DNA from: Laguncularia racemosa
Taxonomy: Eukaryota; Streptophyta; Magnoliopsida; Myrtales; Combretaceae
Reading direction: 5' to 3'
DNA: 64,000 nucleotides
NCBI GenBank assembly: GCA_037954665.1
Contig: JBBMOL010000058.1
Location: forward strand, 1,364,001 to 1,428,000
In this document: piece after piece, positions 23,231 through 35,060 of the stretch
Position numbering within the stretch: the stretch's first letter is position 1
Layout of the letters: every line of letters starts with the position of its first letter
Made by a program: the position numbers and the translations under genes
The notes under the pieces: model-generated
Told to the model about the DNA's origin: nothing
Databases searched by the model: none
Seen by the model: the letters and a program-made list of their open reading frames with translations, nothing else

Positions 23231-24945
23231 CTAGCGCTATCAATAGGATAACAGAACCAATTATTGAGAGCTAGATGCTGTTTGGACGTGCGAGGGGTTG
23301 GGCTCCCATTGCTGACGTCATCTTCACTTATCCTTGGCTCTTGAATGGTAGTTGCTTGTTTAAATGATTGTTATAGGGGTGGAATGCGCATCTAGGTGTG
23401 GCTTGGCTTCTCTTTCTTCCTACCTCTGACACCTCTGGCTTGTGCTTTTTCCTGGGCTGTAGGAACGTACCCTAGTCCAAACGTTCCTTGCTGCCCCTCC
23501 TTAAACTGATGGCCTTCCTTGCTGGTCATCACATTCACCTCGTTAAATATCTGGAGACCAAGGTCTTTGGAACCATCCTCCCCAATGTAAGGTATGGCGG
23601 TTTCTTTGTAGATGGCATAATCTTGCTCTCCCAGTACTGTGACAATCTGCCCATTTGCAATGAATTTGACCTTCTGATGGAAGCTTGAGGGTATTGCTCT
23701 AGCGGTATGTATCCACAGCCTTCCCAAAAGTAAGTTGAAAGATCTTGGGATGTCGAAGACTTGAAAGGATATGTAGAACACTTACGGGCCAATCTCTACC
23801 GGCAAGTTTATTTCCCCTACTATGTCTCTTTTTGACCCGTTGAAAGCCCTGACCACTGTCAAGCTAGGTTTAATATTGCTTGGATCGACCCCCAATAAGT
23901 CGAGGGTAGCCAATGGGCAAACATTGAAGGACGACCCGTTGTCGATGAGTACTCGGGAGACAATCGTGTCGTTGCATTTCACCACTATGAATAGTGGTTT
24001 TGTATGTTGGTCTCCATCTTCCCCTAACTCTTCGGGGGAGAAAGATATCTGGTCCATGGTGAAGATAGAATCTACCACATGACTTAATTTTTCTGTAGCG
24101 ATGCCTTCTGGTACCCTGATCTGTTTGAGCACTTTGAAGTGTGCTTCCCTGTGGGGCTCGGAAGTTGTAAGGAGGCCCATGAGTGATATTTGGGTTGAAA
24201 CCTTGTTCAGTTGTTCCATGATCTTATATTCGCTCGCCTTGACCATTTTTGTAAATGCAGTGAGCCCCTCTTCTTCTTCCCTTCCTATCTCCTTATTGGG
24301 CTCCTCAGTTGAGATTTTATTTTTCAAGTCATAAACTCTCCCAAAGCGGGTGATTCCTCCTACCATAGGGGGTCGTTCTTGCTCGAGGGTCTGATAGTCA
24401 AATGGTGCGACCTTATACCTCTCTACGGGTATTGGGATATTGAACACATATCTCTTCTTTGGAATTTGTATCTCGATCGACTGTCCTTCATAGCACTTTA
24501 TGACCATCGGCTTTTGGTTTGAATTGATCATGTTCACAGACTTCTCCCCTTCTTTTGGTGGGTTGTCCTCTTTCTCAAACTCGGGCCCCCATCCGCTAGG
24601 CGCCCCATACATAGTTGGGGTGTAAGAATAGTTTACCAAGTACTCGAATCTCCCATGTGATTCTCCCAAGGTACCGACTGTCAGGTCTCCAGCTAACCAT
24701 CTCTTTTTGATATGTGATTTGGGGGTTTTCTTTGGAGTTTGACGGGAATGCCTTTTCTGCTGGTCTGTCGCCTTTTGCTTAGAGGATTCTTTGGGAGCCA
24801 ACTCTTCGGACGTGATCATATTGACGGTGGGCTTATGGTTGGGTAGTGGATTAGTGTTGACATTGGGCATCGGGGTGTTAACAAAGTCCAGCTGCACAAT
24901 CCCAGCGTCAATCAGATCCTGGATTTTGTTTCGGAGCCTCCACAT
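23231..24945 (-). pseudogene. Element A protease region (gag-pro C-terminal part)
   Basis: A 387-codon stretch (23782-24945) and its continuation. It begins right after the gag zinc knuckle with RLRNKIQDLIDAGIVQLDF and a long linker. The aspartic protease core shows RVLIDNGSSFNVCPLATLDLLG, with Asp-Asn-Gly where retroviruses have Asp-Thr/Ser-Gly. DNG is usual in Tat elements and shared by B. A second motif follows in the FNLLLGRLWIH region. A TAA near 23782 replaces a Gln codon of B (VEIGSQ), and further stops occur near 23390 and 23370. The role is to cleave the gag-pol polyprotein. Confidence 0.85.
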
Positions 24946-24949
24946 CTAT

Positions 24950-26237
24950 TTGTAGAATGCCCCTCTTAGCCCATATGATAGTCACATTTGAGGCTTGGGT
25001 CGAAGTTTCTAGGCTTATACCGGTCATTCGGGATTTCGAAGCTGACCAAATTATCCGCCCACAGCCGAGCAAAGACCTGGCTGAGTAGGATCGGGATTGG
25101 AGTGAACAATCTCAGGACTCTAGCAACCTGGGCGAAATTTGCCGGGGAGTGCTGGGCTGGGGCACTCGTAGTCTAGAACGTCACATGAGTCCCAGCCTTA
25201 TCTGCTTTGCTGGAGTTGACTTGCTGATGGTAGACTCCTTGGCTTTGTTGCCTCCCAAGGGCCTTTGTGATGATGTGGCCCTAGGAGGATCCATTGTTTA
25301 GAGTCTGCCTGTTGTGATGGCATTCTCAATCCGGCACCCTGCTGCCACTACTTCTGCAAAACTAGATGATGTCTAGCCCACCAAATGTGAGAAGTAGGTC
25401 TTGTCCAGAGTGTTGACGAATATGAATGTCAACTCATTTTCAAAATCGGGGTTGCTACCTTGGCAGCTTGAGCTCTCCATCGCTGAGCATACTCTTTGAA
25501 AGACTCGGCGTGTCTCTTTCGAAGACTTCTTAGATCAATCATTGAGGGGGCGCGACTTCGATGTTGAACTTGTATTGGTCATAGAATGCCCGAACAAGCC
25601 TTTCCCAGGTATTGACCTGATTGAAATCCAGGTGGGCATACCAGACTAGAGCAGGCCTTGTAAGGCTATCTTGGAAGGTCTAGATCATAAGTTCGTCATT
25701 TTGAGCATATTTGCTCATCTTCTGGGCGTATAGCCTTGTGTGAATTTTGGGGCATCCAATGCCGTCATACTTTTCAAATTCTAGGGTTTTGAATTTATCG
25801 GGGTATACCTCCTCCCCATATGCTGGCAAGCTGGTGATCTCGGCCTGTTCGAAACTGTCAGGCCCCTCTATTGTTTTCATTTTGTCAGCCAATTATTGAA
25901 AGAGTCTCTTTTCCATCTCTTTTTGTCTCTCTTCCATTTCTTTCTTCAAGTCATCAGAGGTCGTACCTTGGTTGGCTCTCGGTTCATACTCAAAGGCCGG
26001 GTTGAGGTAGGAATTGATTTCTTCATACTTTGGAGGCTGACCCTCTACTGCTTTCCCTTTTCTGGCCCCTGAGTGTTCTTCTTGAGTCGGCTGGGTGGTG
26101 CGAAGGAGGCTAATGCTTTCAGTCAAGAGGTGGACTTGTGCAGCTAGTTGTTGGACCGTTTGTTCCAGGGATACGATCCTAGGGTCTGAAGCAGCGTCAG
26201 CACTTGTGTTGTTGCGGTTGTCACCACTGTTTGCCAT
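24950..26237 (-). pseudogene. Element A gag
   Basis: It starts MANSGDNRNNTSADAAS (26237), with a predicted coiled coil at residues ~20-50 and a highly charged helix near 110. The retrotransposon-gag region follows, with KFEKYDGIGCPKIH-like sequence and WYAHLDFNQVNTWERL (25640-25800). It ends in a zinc knuckle CDYHMG..EGH near 24960-25000. Stops at 25893 and 25680 and several frameshifts between 25680 and 25000 break it. A TAA interrupts the knuckle between G and E, at the same codon as in element B. Gag would form the particle shell and bind RNA. Confidence 0.85.
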
Positions 26238-26482
26238 TTTGGTTCTTGAACGAGTGCAGATTGGGCTTCTGTGAGGGTTTGGTTGTTTGGGAGCTATTTT
26301 TGATGCCTAGCGCGCATTTTTCTTTAGTATGATGTATGCATGAAAATGTGATGCATGTGTCACAGCAGAAAACTAAAATAAAGGGGCCAACAATTGATTG
26401 ATGATATAATACTGAAACTTTATTTTATTAATACTTGAAACTTGGAGTTCAATACTTGAAAAAATGAAAAAGTACAATAGAT

Positions 26483-28010
26483 TTATTTTCTAATTCTCTT
26501 GGTCTTCTGTTGTGTAGACTCAAGTTTCCCATTAATGACGGCTTCCAATTCCTTGACTCTAGCTTGGGTCTTTTCCAACTGAGCTTCCAAGGCTTTGTTT
26601 CTTTGATCGGATTCCTTGAATCGGCCTTTCCAGATATCCTTTTTATAGTCTGCAGCCTCAAAATATACTTCCATTCGAGCCTTGACTTGCTCTAGGTAAA
26701 TTTCCAGCTCTGGGTTTACTTTGTCCGGCTTAGGTTGGGTGACATCTAGGACCCGGTATACTCTTTCCCCTGTCTGATATAGCTGGTGGATTACGAACTC
26801 CCTGGTGGCTCGATGTTTGCCCACTTCGTCGTTCAGCTCTCTGAAGTCTACATTCGGGCTCTCGATTCAGGCTTCCCAAAGTGCTTTGACCTCTGCCAGC
26901 TTAGCAAATTTCTCAGCTACTAATAAGTTCGGATCTTGGTACTCAAATGTGACTGCTTCCAGTGAGGGCCGATAAACTATGTCTTGAATGGTACTGAACT
27001 GGCGGACCACCGAGTTGGGATGATAACCTATACATCCGCTGATACCGATTAAAGGCACGGCTTGAAAGTTACTGTAGGTTAATATAACTTTATCGCAGCA
27101 ACTCCATCTAGCTATCTACAAAATGTCGTCGGCACTGAAACTTTTAAGAACTTCTACCCAATTGTAGCCTGGTAAGGTCATCGGGCAGCTTTATCTTCTC
27201 TATACATGAGTCCACGAGATCCACTTGTTGAGCCAAGGTTTTCCGGACCATGTTTAACCTAAAACACTTGAGGTGGCTTACGAACCAGATCAGGATAAGG
27301 TTGATATTTGAACGGAGGATCCAGTAGCCTTTTTTCTTGACGAAGTTTAAATTCTGGATCTGTTCAGCCAATAGAGCCGGGATGTAAGATTTTCCTTCTA
27401 GGAACTGGGCCACCAGCTCTGCGACTCGGTAGTAGGACATAGAAAGTTCCGGTGGGGAAAAGTATGGTGGCGAAGGCTGTTAAGATGAAAGCGCTCACCC
27501 TTCTTTGTCTATAACTCTTGGGGTCCCCACACAATATGTCTTTCCTGTCCCCATTATCTTCTCGAGCTATGAACCAGGCTTCCAGCTCATCCATCCGTAT
27601 GCAGTAACTGTTACAGTCTGCTAAAGCCTTGTTGATTGCTGTTTTGCGAATACCTAGAAGTCTGCTGAAGATACCGGCTAGCTCGGCCTCAAGATCTGGT
27701 ACATACACTTCGTTGGTTAGTGCTGGAGCCTGTAGCATTGGGTGTACTCTTCCAGGGTAGGAGTAATCTCATGTGGCCCTATGAAGAAAGCTGCGGGCTC
27801 TATTTCCCATAGATGGAGCATGGCTCGTACCAAGGGTAAGTTCATCTCCATCTTCATTAATGAGAGGATGGGCCCTATTTTCTGCTGGATGAAGGCTTGC
27901 TCCTCTGGGTTGTACAGAGTGAACCAGTGGTCCAGTACCAATTTCGAGTCCAGAGGTTTGCATACTCGGATTTCTTTGCGGAGGAGGTGGTCAACTGTGG
28001 AATTAGCCAT
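26483..28010 (-). pseudogene. Element A ORF1, extra Ogre-type ORF upstream of gag
   Basis: It starts MANSTVDHLLRKEIRVCKPL. Next come LVLDHWFTLYNPEEQAFIQQ, GPHEITPTLEEYTQ and EVYVPDLEAELAGIFSRLLGIRK. The C-terminus is strongly charged and coiled-coil-like (NKALEAQLEKTQARVKELEA) and ends near 26483. The TPTLEEY region resembles the DUF7745-type domain found in plant retroelement ORF1s; this is from memory. An extra ORF before gag is a hallmark of the Ogre group and its function is unknown. Frame breaks occur near 27720, 27430 and 26860. Confidence 0.8.
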
Positions 28011-28505
28011 CTATTACAACAGAAATTTCTAATTACAACAAGAACTATGTTACAATGATAGCATTACAGGGAAACGTGTCTGAACTCCGTGAATAGAATA
28101 AAAGTATTACATCATCAATCAGTTGTCAGCCCATGATGTCGTGTATGCAAATAGGTAGGTTCTAATAGGTCCCCAAGCTCTATGGCCTCCCGCATTCTCG
28201 GAGAAATGGATCTCGGACCATATCGAAGCATTGGGTGGGGTAGCCTAATCAGTCCCGAACGGTGATCATATCACTTTGCCTGAAACCTACACAATGGCCC
28301 CCCGTCTTAGGGTCTTAAGACGGCCCGGGTTTAACCGTATCTACTCACACAGTTATATGCATGCAGACTCAACAGCAAAAGTAAATAACTGAACCCTAAA
28401 TCTAATTAAATCCCTGAAAGGTTAGCAGCGGTGCAATAAGTCAAAAAGGACATTTATTGACAAAGCAATTTGAGGAGATTCGGGTGGTTAGCCTACTAGA
28501 GAGCT
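28011..28505 (-). other. Element A 5' leader
   Basis: About 500 bp of untranslated sequence between PBS and ORF1. Near 28300-28340 it has a G/C-rich stretch conserved with B (ACGGGGGGCCATTGTGTAGG on the minus strand). That stretch could be part of the packaging or dimerisation signal; this is inference. Confidence 0.6.
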
Positions 28506-28523
28506 TCCCCAATGGAGTCGCCA
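28506..28523 (-). other. Primer-binding site of element A
   Basis: The minus strand reads TGGCGACTCCATTGGGGA, two bases inside the 5' LTR end. It is the complement of a tRNA 3' end (CCA). As I recall, Ogre elements use a tRNA-Arg with this type of sequence. The same site is in B at 31452. Confidence 0.8.
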
Positions 28524-28526
28524 TCC

Positions 28527-30541
28527 TGTCGAGTCTAATTTTTTATTTCCCATTCCTAATCCGATCTATACTAGACCCTATGCTCATCTAATGTAAACCA
28601 TCGACTTGAGTTAGGAATTTTGTTTTGTTTTGGAGTCGCCACCCAACTGTGGTTGGGAAAAATTAAATTAAGACTAATTGAGCAGATTAATCCTAATTTA
28701 GACCACTAGTCAGCGTGATTTCCTCTTTTCATTTTTTGTGAAAAGAGGAAAGGAAAAACTAGAGTTTCTGAGTTCGGAGGCTAACCTATTAAAACCCTAA
28801 GGTTACCACCCTAATCTCCAAAAATCTAAATCTCATACGAAATGTCCTTTATTTATTTTTTTGTTGTCTTTTATTTTGTTTTTGAATAACCTATTCTGAG
28901 AAAATGATTTTTGTTTCTTTTTAGGGTTGCCCCAAATGGTGCCTACGTACCTGCTATTCAGGATCAAACGTGCCATAGTTCACTTTTCCTGAAAAACTTT
29001 AATATGTTGGTGATTTTTTAATTATGAAATTTCTTTTGATTTACGTTTTTATCATTTTAGTATTTTTCTAAAAAAATCTAAGCTTAAGCTTGATAATTTG
29101 ATTTTTTGAAAAAAATAATAATTTTAAGGAAAGACCAATTTTAGATTTGTTTAAGAAATGATTTTTATAAGCGATAAAAATTTCATTTTTCTATTTTTCA
29201 ACCCATTTCTAATATTATAAATTTTTATTATTTTTTATAATTTTTATTGAAAAATTTTCTCCAATTTTATTTATCTATCTTAAACTAAAATCTAAATTTT
29301 TACTATTTTTTTTCTAATATATATATTTTTATCATTTTCTTTATATATTTTCATATTTTTATTATTTATTATTATTATTTATTCTTATTATTATTCATCC
29401 TAAATTAATTCCTAAAAACTAATCTAAATTCTAATATTTTTATATTTTTGAATTATACATAACAAATAAATAACTAAAGAAATTCGAAAAAATAAATAAA
29501 ATAACTAAATAAACAAATAAGAAATAAATAAAAAATTAAAAAATCCGACTTACCTGGATCCGGGTTGGGTAGGTCGGGTCGGGTCGATTGATCATGGCGG
29601 CTAGGAGTGCTCGTTGACGGTGTTCCGGCAGCCTTTCAAAGCAATTGAGATGTCGTTCCCTAGGTTTTCGGGGGTGGGGAACTCAACTGTGGCGGTGGAT
29701 TTCTCTAAAAACACCTCCTGGTGGCAACTTGGTGCTTGATCGGTGGCTGTGGCTTGGCAACTCCGGCGAGGTTTCGATTCTCTCTCTTTTCTCTCTTTTC
29801 CTCACTTTTGATTCGTGCCTATGCTTGCTGCCTTCATCCTCTATTTATAGCCACGAGGAATCGAGCTGGATAAGCTCGAATTTCCTCTGATTGAAGCAAA
29901 TCGGATTTGCGGTTAAAACCTCCCTCCGATTTGTGCAAATCCATCAATTTGTTGCGATTTGATTCTAATTGGATGATGTTTATCTTATTTTTGTTGAAGA
30001 TCTGTTGGATTTGTACAAAAAATCTAATCAAAACGGCCGAAATTCGATTTTTCCTCCTCGCCGGCGATCTTGGACGAAGGTTGAAGATGATCACATGCCT
30101 GGCGCATGCGTCCGCTCCAGCCAATCAGCTGCTGACACGTGTCCCAAGTGATGAAAAAATTTGCAAAACGCGGATTCTGCCTCCCCCGCGTTTTGAACCC
30201 ATGACCGAGCCCCTTTCCCCGCGCCTCAGACCATGGTTCGGACCAGCTGGGCTAGCCTACTTTCGCGATTTTTTTATTTTCGCAATTTGCATATATGCAA
30301 TGCGATTTTTTTATTTTTTGTATATTTTTGAAATTTCAAAAATTGGTAAAAATTATTTAGTCCCTTTTATTGCCATTTCTACAATCATTTTCCAAAATTG
30401 ATGTATTCTTCCTATTTATTTTATTTTTTGAATTTTTTCTTATTTTTTCTAAATTAGAGAAAAAATGGAAAAAATTGGAAAAATGTAATTGTTTATTGTT
30501 GATTATTATTGATCATTAGGAGCAAAAATGGGGTGTTTACA
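28527..30541 (-). repeat. Element A 5' LTR
   Basis: 2015 bp, TG..CA ends. tRNA-like box A complement at 30243-30254 and box B complement at 30190-30199. G-box GACACGTGTC at 30134-30143 with CCAATC at 30121. TATA complement at 29841-29849. Confidence 0.92.
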
Positions 30542-30546
30542 TTAAA
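30542..30546. repeat. Target-site duplication of element A, right copy (TTAAA)
   Basis: Identical to 16053-16057. The element B LTR sequence resumes immediately after. Confidence 0.9.
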
Positions 30547-31448
30547 AAAAAAGAAGAAGAATGAATGATAGAATTTAGATCTTTAGTTTAGGGTAGATAA
30601 AATAATAAAAATAAAAGAAATTTTTTTAATTAATTAATTTATTAACAAAAATTAATAAAAAAATAAAAATAAAAATAAATAATTTAATAAAAAATAAAAA
30701 CAAATAATAATATTAGAGATAAGTTAAAAATAGAGAAATAAATTTTTTATCACTTAGAAAAATGTTTTTTTTAAAATAAATCCAAAATTGTTTTTTTTTT
30801 TCTTAAAATTATTATTTTTCAAAAAATAAAATAATCAAGCTTAGGCTTAGATGTTTCCAGAAGAAAATACTAAAAGGATAAAAATGTAAACTGAAAATAA
30901 TTTAATAATTAAAATGAACAAACACATTAAAGTTTTTCATGAAAAGCGAGCTACGACCCGTTTGATCCTGAATAGCAGGTACGTAGGCACCCGTGTGGGG
31001 CAACACTAAAAAAAATAAAAAATCATTTTCCATAGCTAGAATAAGTTGTCTTTAACCAATAAACAAAACACAACAAAAAAATAATAATAACAAAAATAAG
31101 AAAAAAAAAACAAAATAAATAACAACAAAAGACATTAGGGTAAGGTTTAGATTTCAGGAGAATAGAGTAGTAACTTTAAGGTTTTAATAGGTTAGCCTCC
31201 GAATCTAGAAACTCTAGTTTTCCATTTCCTCTTTTACAAAAACGAAAAGAGGAAATCCCGCTGATTAGTTGTCCAAATTAAGGATTAACCTGCTCAATTA
31301 GTCCTAATTTGATCTTTCCCAACATAGTTGGGTGGCGACTCCAAAATAAAATGAAATTCCTAATTCAAGTCGAGGATCTATATTAGATGAGCATAGGGTT
31401 TAGTATAAGTCGGATTAGGAATGGAAAAATAAAAAATTACACTCGACA
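30547..31448 (+). repeat. Element B 5' LTR, right piece
   Basis: Continuation of the LTR interrupted at 16057. It ends ACTCGACA at 31448. Joined with 14820-16057 it gives about 2140 bp, against 2136 bp for the 3' LTR. Confidence 0.9.
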
Positions 31449-31451
31449 AGA

Positions 31452-31470
31452 TGGCGACTCCATTGGGGAC
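31452..31470 (+). other. Primer-binding site of element B
   Basis: TGGCGACTCCATTGGGGAC starts three bases after the LTR and is the same as in element A. Confidence 0.8.
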
Positions 31471-31962
31471 GAAATGCTCTCTAGTAGGCTAGCCACCTGA
31501 ATCTCCTCAAATCACATTTTCCAAGAAATGTCTTTTGATTGATATGCTACTGCTAACCTTTTAGGGATTTAACTAGATTTCGGGTTTGGTTATTTACTTT
31601 TACTGTTGAGTCTGCATGCATGTAATTGTGTGAATAGATACGGTCAAACCCGGGCCGTTTAGGACCCTAAGACGGGGGGCCATTGTGTAGGTTTCGGGCG
31701 AAGTGATATGATCACCGTTCGGGACTGATTAGGCTACCCCACCCAATGCTTCGATATGGCCTAAGATCCATTTCTTCGAGAATGCGGGAGGCCATAGAGC
31801 TTGGGGAATTGTTTAGAACCCACCTATCTGCATACATGAAGTCATGAGATGACAATCGATTAATGATGTAATACTTTTATTCTGTTTATGGAGTTCAGAT
31901 ACATTTCTCTATAATACTATCATTGTAATATAGTTTTTGTAATTAGAAATTTCTGTTGTAAT
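31471..31962 (+). other. Element B 5' leader
   Basis: Untranslated leader matching that of A, with the conserved AAGACGGGGGGCCATTGTG at 31670-31688. Confidence 0.6.
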
Positions 31963-33486
31963 ATGGCTAGTTCCACAATCGACCTCCTCCTCCGCAAAGA
32001 GATCCGAGTTTGCAAACCTCTGGACCCAAAGTTAGTGCTAGACCATTAGTTTACTCTGTACAACCCAGAAGAGCAGGCCTTTATTCAACAGAAGATAGGG
32101 CCCATCCTCTCACTGATGAAGATGGAAATAAACTTGCCTTTGATATGGTCCATCCTCCATCTATAGGAAGTAGAGCCTGCAGCTTTCTTCATTGGGCCAC
32201 ATGAGATCACCCCCACTCTAGAAGAGTACACACAACTTTACAAGCTCCATCACCAACCGGCGAAGTGTATGTGCTGGATCATGAGGCTGGACCAGCCGGT
32301 ATCTTCAGCAGACTTCTGGGTATTCGCAAGACAGTAATCAACAAAGCCTTAGCAAACTATAACGGATATTGCATACGGATGGATGAGTTAGAAGCCTGGT
32401 TCATAGCCGGGAGGATGATGGGGATAGAAAAGACATATTATGTGGGGACCCCAAGAGCTACAAACAGAGGAGGGTAAGTGCTTTCATCCTGACAGCCTTC
32501 GCCACCATACTCTTCCCTACCGGAACTTTTTATTTCCATTACAGAGTTGTAGAACTAGTAGCCTAATTCTTGGAAAGGAAATCTTACGTCCCAGCTCTAC
32601 TGGCTGAAAAGATCCGGAACTTGAACTTTATCAAGAAAAAGGGCCACGGGATCCTTCGCTCAAACATCAACCTATCCTGATCTGGTTTCTGAGCCACCTT
32701 GAATGTTTTAGGCTGAACCTGGTCCAAAAAAACTTTGGCCCAATAAGTGGACCTTGTGGGCTCATGCATAGAAAAGATAAAGTTACCCAACGACCTTATT
32801 AGCCACAGTTGGGTAGAAGTGCTCAAGAGTTTCAGTGCCGACGACATCCTGTGGACGGCTAGATGGAGTTGCTGCAACAAAGTCATCCTAACCTGCAGAA
32901 ACCTTCATACTGTACCTTTAATCGGTATCAACAGATGTATAGGTTATCATCTAAACTCGGTGGTCCACCAGTTCGGTACCATTTAAGATATAGTTTATCG
33001 GCCTTCGCTAGAAGCAATCACATTCGAGTATCAAGACCCAAATCTGCTGGTAGCCGAGAAGTTTGCCAAGCTAGCAGAGGTCAAAGCCCTATGGGAAGCC
33101 TAAATCAAGAGCCCTAATGTAGACCTTAGAGAACTGGATGGCGAAGTAGGCAAGCATCGAGCCACCAGGATTTCGTAATCCACCAGCTATATCAAACAAG
33201 GGAAAGGGCATACCGGGTCTCAGATATCACCCAACCTGAGCTAAACAAAGTAGACCCAGAGCTGAGAACCTATTTTGTGCAAGTCAGGGCTCGGATGTAA
33301 GTATACTTCGAAGCTGCAAACTACAAGAAGGATATCTGGAAGGGCTGATTCAAGGAGTCTGATCAAAGGAACAAAGCCTTGGAAGCTCAACTGGAAAAGA
33401 CCCAAGCTAGAGTCAGAGAGCTGGAAGGTATCATCAGCGGAAAACTGGCGCCTACGCAACAGAAGACCAAGAGAATTAAGAAATAG
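31963..33486 (+). pseudogene. Element B ORF1 (extra Ogre-type ORF)
   Basis: ATG at 31963 (MASSTIDLLLRKEIRVCKPL) aligns with ORF1 of A throughout, including the TPTLEEYTQ motif, a GIFSRLLGIRKTVINKAL stretch near 32290 and the C-terminal coiled coil (NKALEAQLEKTQARVREL). Stops occur within the first 60 codons (LDH then TAG) and repeatedly after, with frameshifts. The end at TAG 33484-33486 corresponds to that of A. Confidence 0.8.
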
Positions 33487-33733
33487 ATTAATATGTACTT
33501 TTTCATTTTTTTTCAAGTATCGAACTCCAAGTTTTCAATATTAATAAAAATAAAGTTTCAGTAATATATCATTAATCGATTATTAGCCCCCTTTATTTTA
33601 GCATCTGTGTGATATATGCATCATATTTACATACCTGCATCATACTAAGAAAAATGCATGCCAGGTATCAAAGATAACTCCCAAACAACCGAACCCTCCA
33701 AGAAACCCAATTCGCACCCGCTCAAAGACCAAA

Positions 33734-35060
33734 ATGGAAAACAGTGGCAACAACAGCGACAACCACAACAACACAAATGCTAACGCCGCCTCAGATCCTA
33801 GGATCGTATCGCTGGAACAAATGGTCCAGCAATTGGCTGCACAAGTCTACCTCCTGACTGAGAGTATTGGCCTCCTTCGCACCACTTAACCAACTCAGGA
33901 AGAACACTCAGGGGCCAGAAAGGGGAAAGTAGTGGAGGGTCAACCTCCAGAATATAAAGAGATCAATTCCCACCTCAAACCCGACTTTTGAGTATGAACC
34001 GAAAGCCAACCTAGGTTCGACCTCTGATGACATAAAGAGAGAAATGGAGGACAGACAAAAGGAGATGGAAAGGAGACTTTTTCAACAGTTGGCTGATAAG
34101 ATGAAGACAATAGAGGGGCCCAACGTTTTGAACAGGCAGGATCACTAGCTTACCAGTATATGGGGAGGAGGTATACCTAGAGAAGTTCAAGATCCCATAA
34201 TTTGAAAAATATGATGGTGCTGGATGCCCCAAGATGCATACAAGGTTGTATGCACGGAAGATGAGCAAGTATGCCCAACATGACCAGCTTATGATCCAAA
34301 CCTTCCAAGACAGCCTTACAGGCCCTACCCTCATCTGGTATGCACACCTAGACTTCAACCGGGTCAATACCTGGGAAAAACTTGCTCGGGCATTCTATGA
34401 CCAATACAAATTCAACATTGAAGTTGCCCCCTTGGTAATCGACCTGGGAAGTCTTCAGAAGAGACACACTGAGTCTTTCAAGGAGTACGCTCAGCACTGG
34501 AGAGCTCAGGCTGCCAGGGTAGCGACCCCAATTTCTGAAAAAGAGTTAGCATTCATCTTTGTCAATACTTTGGATAAGACCTACTTCTTACATCTGGTGG
34601 GCCAGACGTCATCCAGCTTCGCAGAGGTAGTGGCAGCAGGGTGCCGAATCGAGAATGCCATCACATCAAGCAGACTCCAGACAATAGATCCTCCCAGGGT
34701 CACATCATCATAAAGGCCCTTAGGAGGTAACAAAGCCAAGGAGTCTACCATTAGCACAATTAATTTCGGCAAAGCAGACAAGGTTGGGACCCGCGAAACA
34801 TTCCAGACCACAATTGCCCTAATCTAGCAGTCCCTGGCAAACCACACCCAGGCTCTTAAAGTCTTGAGACAATTCACTCCAATCCCGATCCCACTCAGCC
34901 AGGTCTTCGCTCGGCTGCGAGCGGATAATTTGATCAACTTTGAGATCCCGAATGACTGGTACAAGCCAGAAATTTCGACTCAAGCCTCAAATGTGATTAT
35001 CATATGGGCTAAGAGGGGCATCCTACAGATAGATACTGGAGGCTTCGAAACAAAATTCAA
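33734..35060 (+). pseudogene. Element B gag
   Basis: MENSGNNSDNHNNTNAN start, coiled-coil-prone QWLAAQV-like helix, then KYDGAGCPKMHTRLYARKMSKYAQ (34215-34290), TLIWYAHLDFNRVNTWEKL and an HWRAQAARVATP stretch in a 159-codon open part (34234-34713). The zinc knuckle CDYHMG-stop-EGH lies at 34992-35021, with the TAA at 35010-35012, and its last Cys is changed to Tyr. Frame breaks occur near 33890, 33985, 34130 and 34713. Confidence 0.82.

Larger units (their letters stand above)
16058..30541 (-). mobile_element. Element A: Ogre/Tat Ty3 retrotransposon, - strand, nested in element B
   Basis: A full-length 14,484-bp element reading right to left. The 5' LTR is at 28527-30541; PBS, leader, ORF1, gag, protease, intron, RT/RNase H, second RNase H and integrase, repeat-rich 3' UTR and PPT follow; the 3' LTR is at 16058-18094. 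A TTAAA duplication flanks it. Its LTRs differ at about 13 of the first ~220 bases (11 transitions), so it is younger than B. It keeps YVDD in RT, DEAAN in the second RNase H and a D,D35E integrase core. In-frame stops and at least three frameshifts nevertheless break its polyproteins. Confidence 0.93.
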
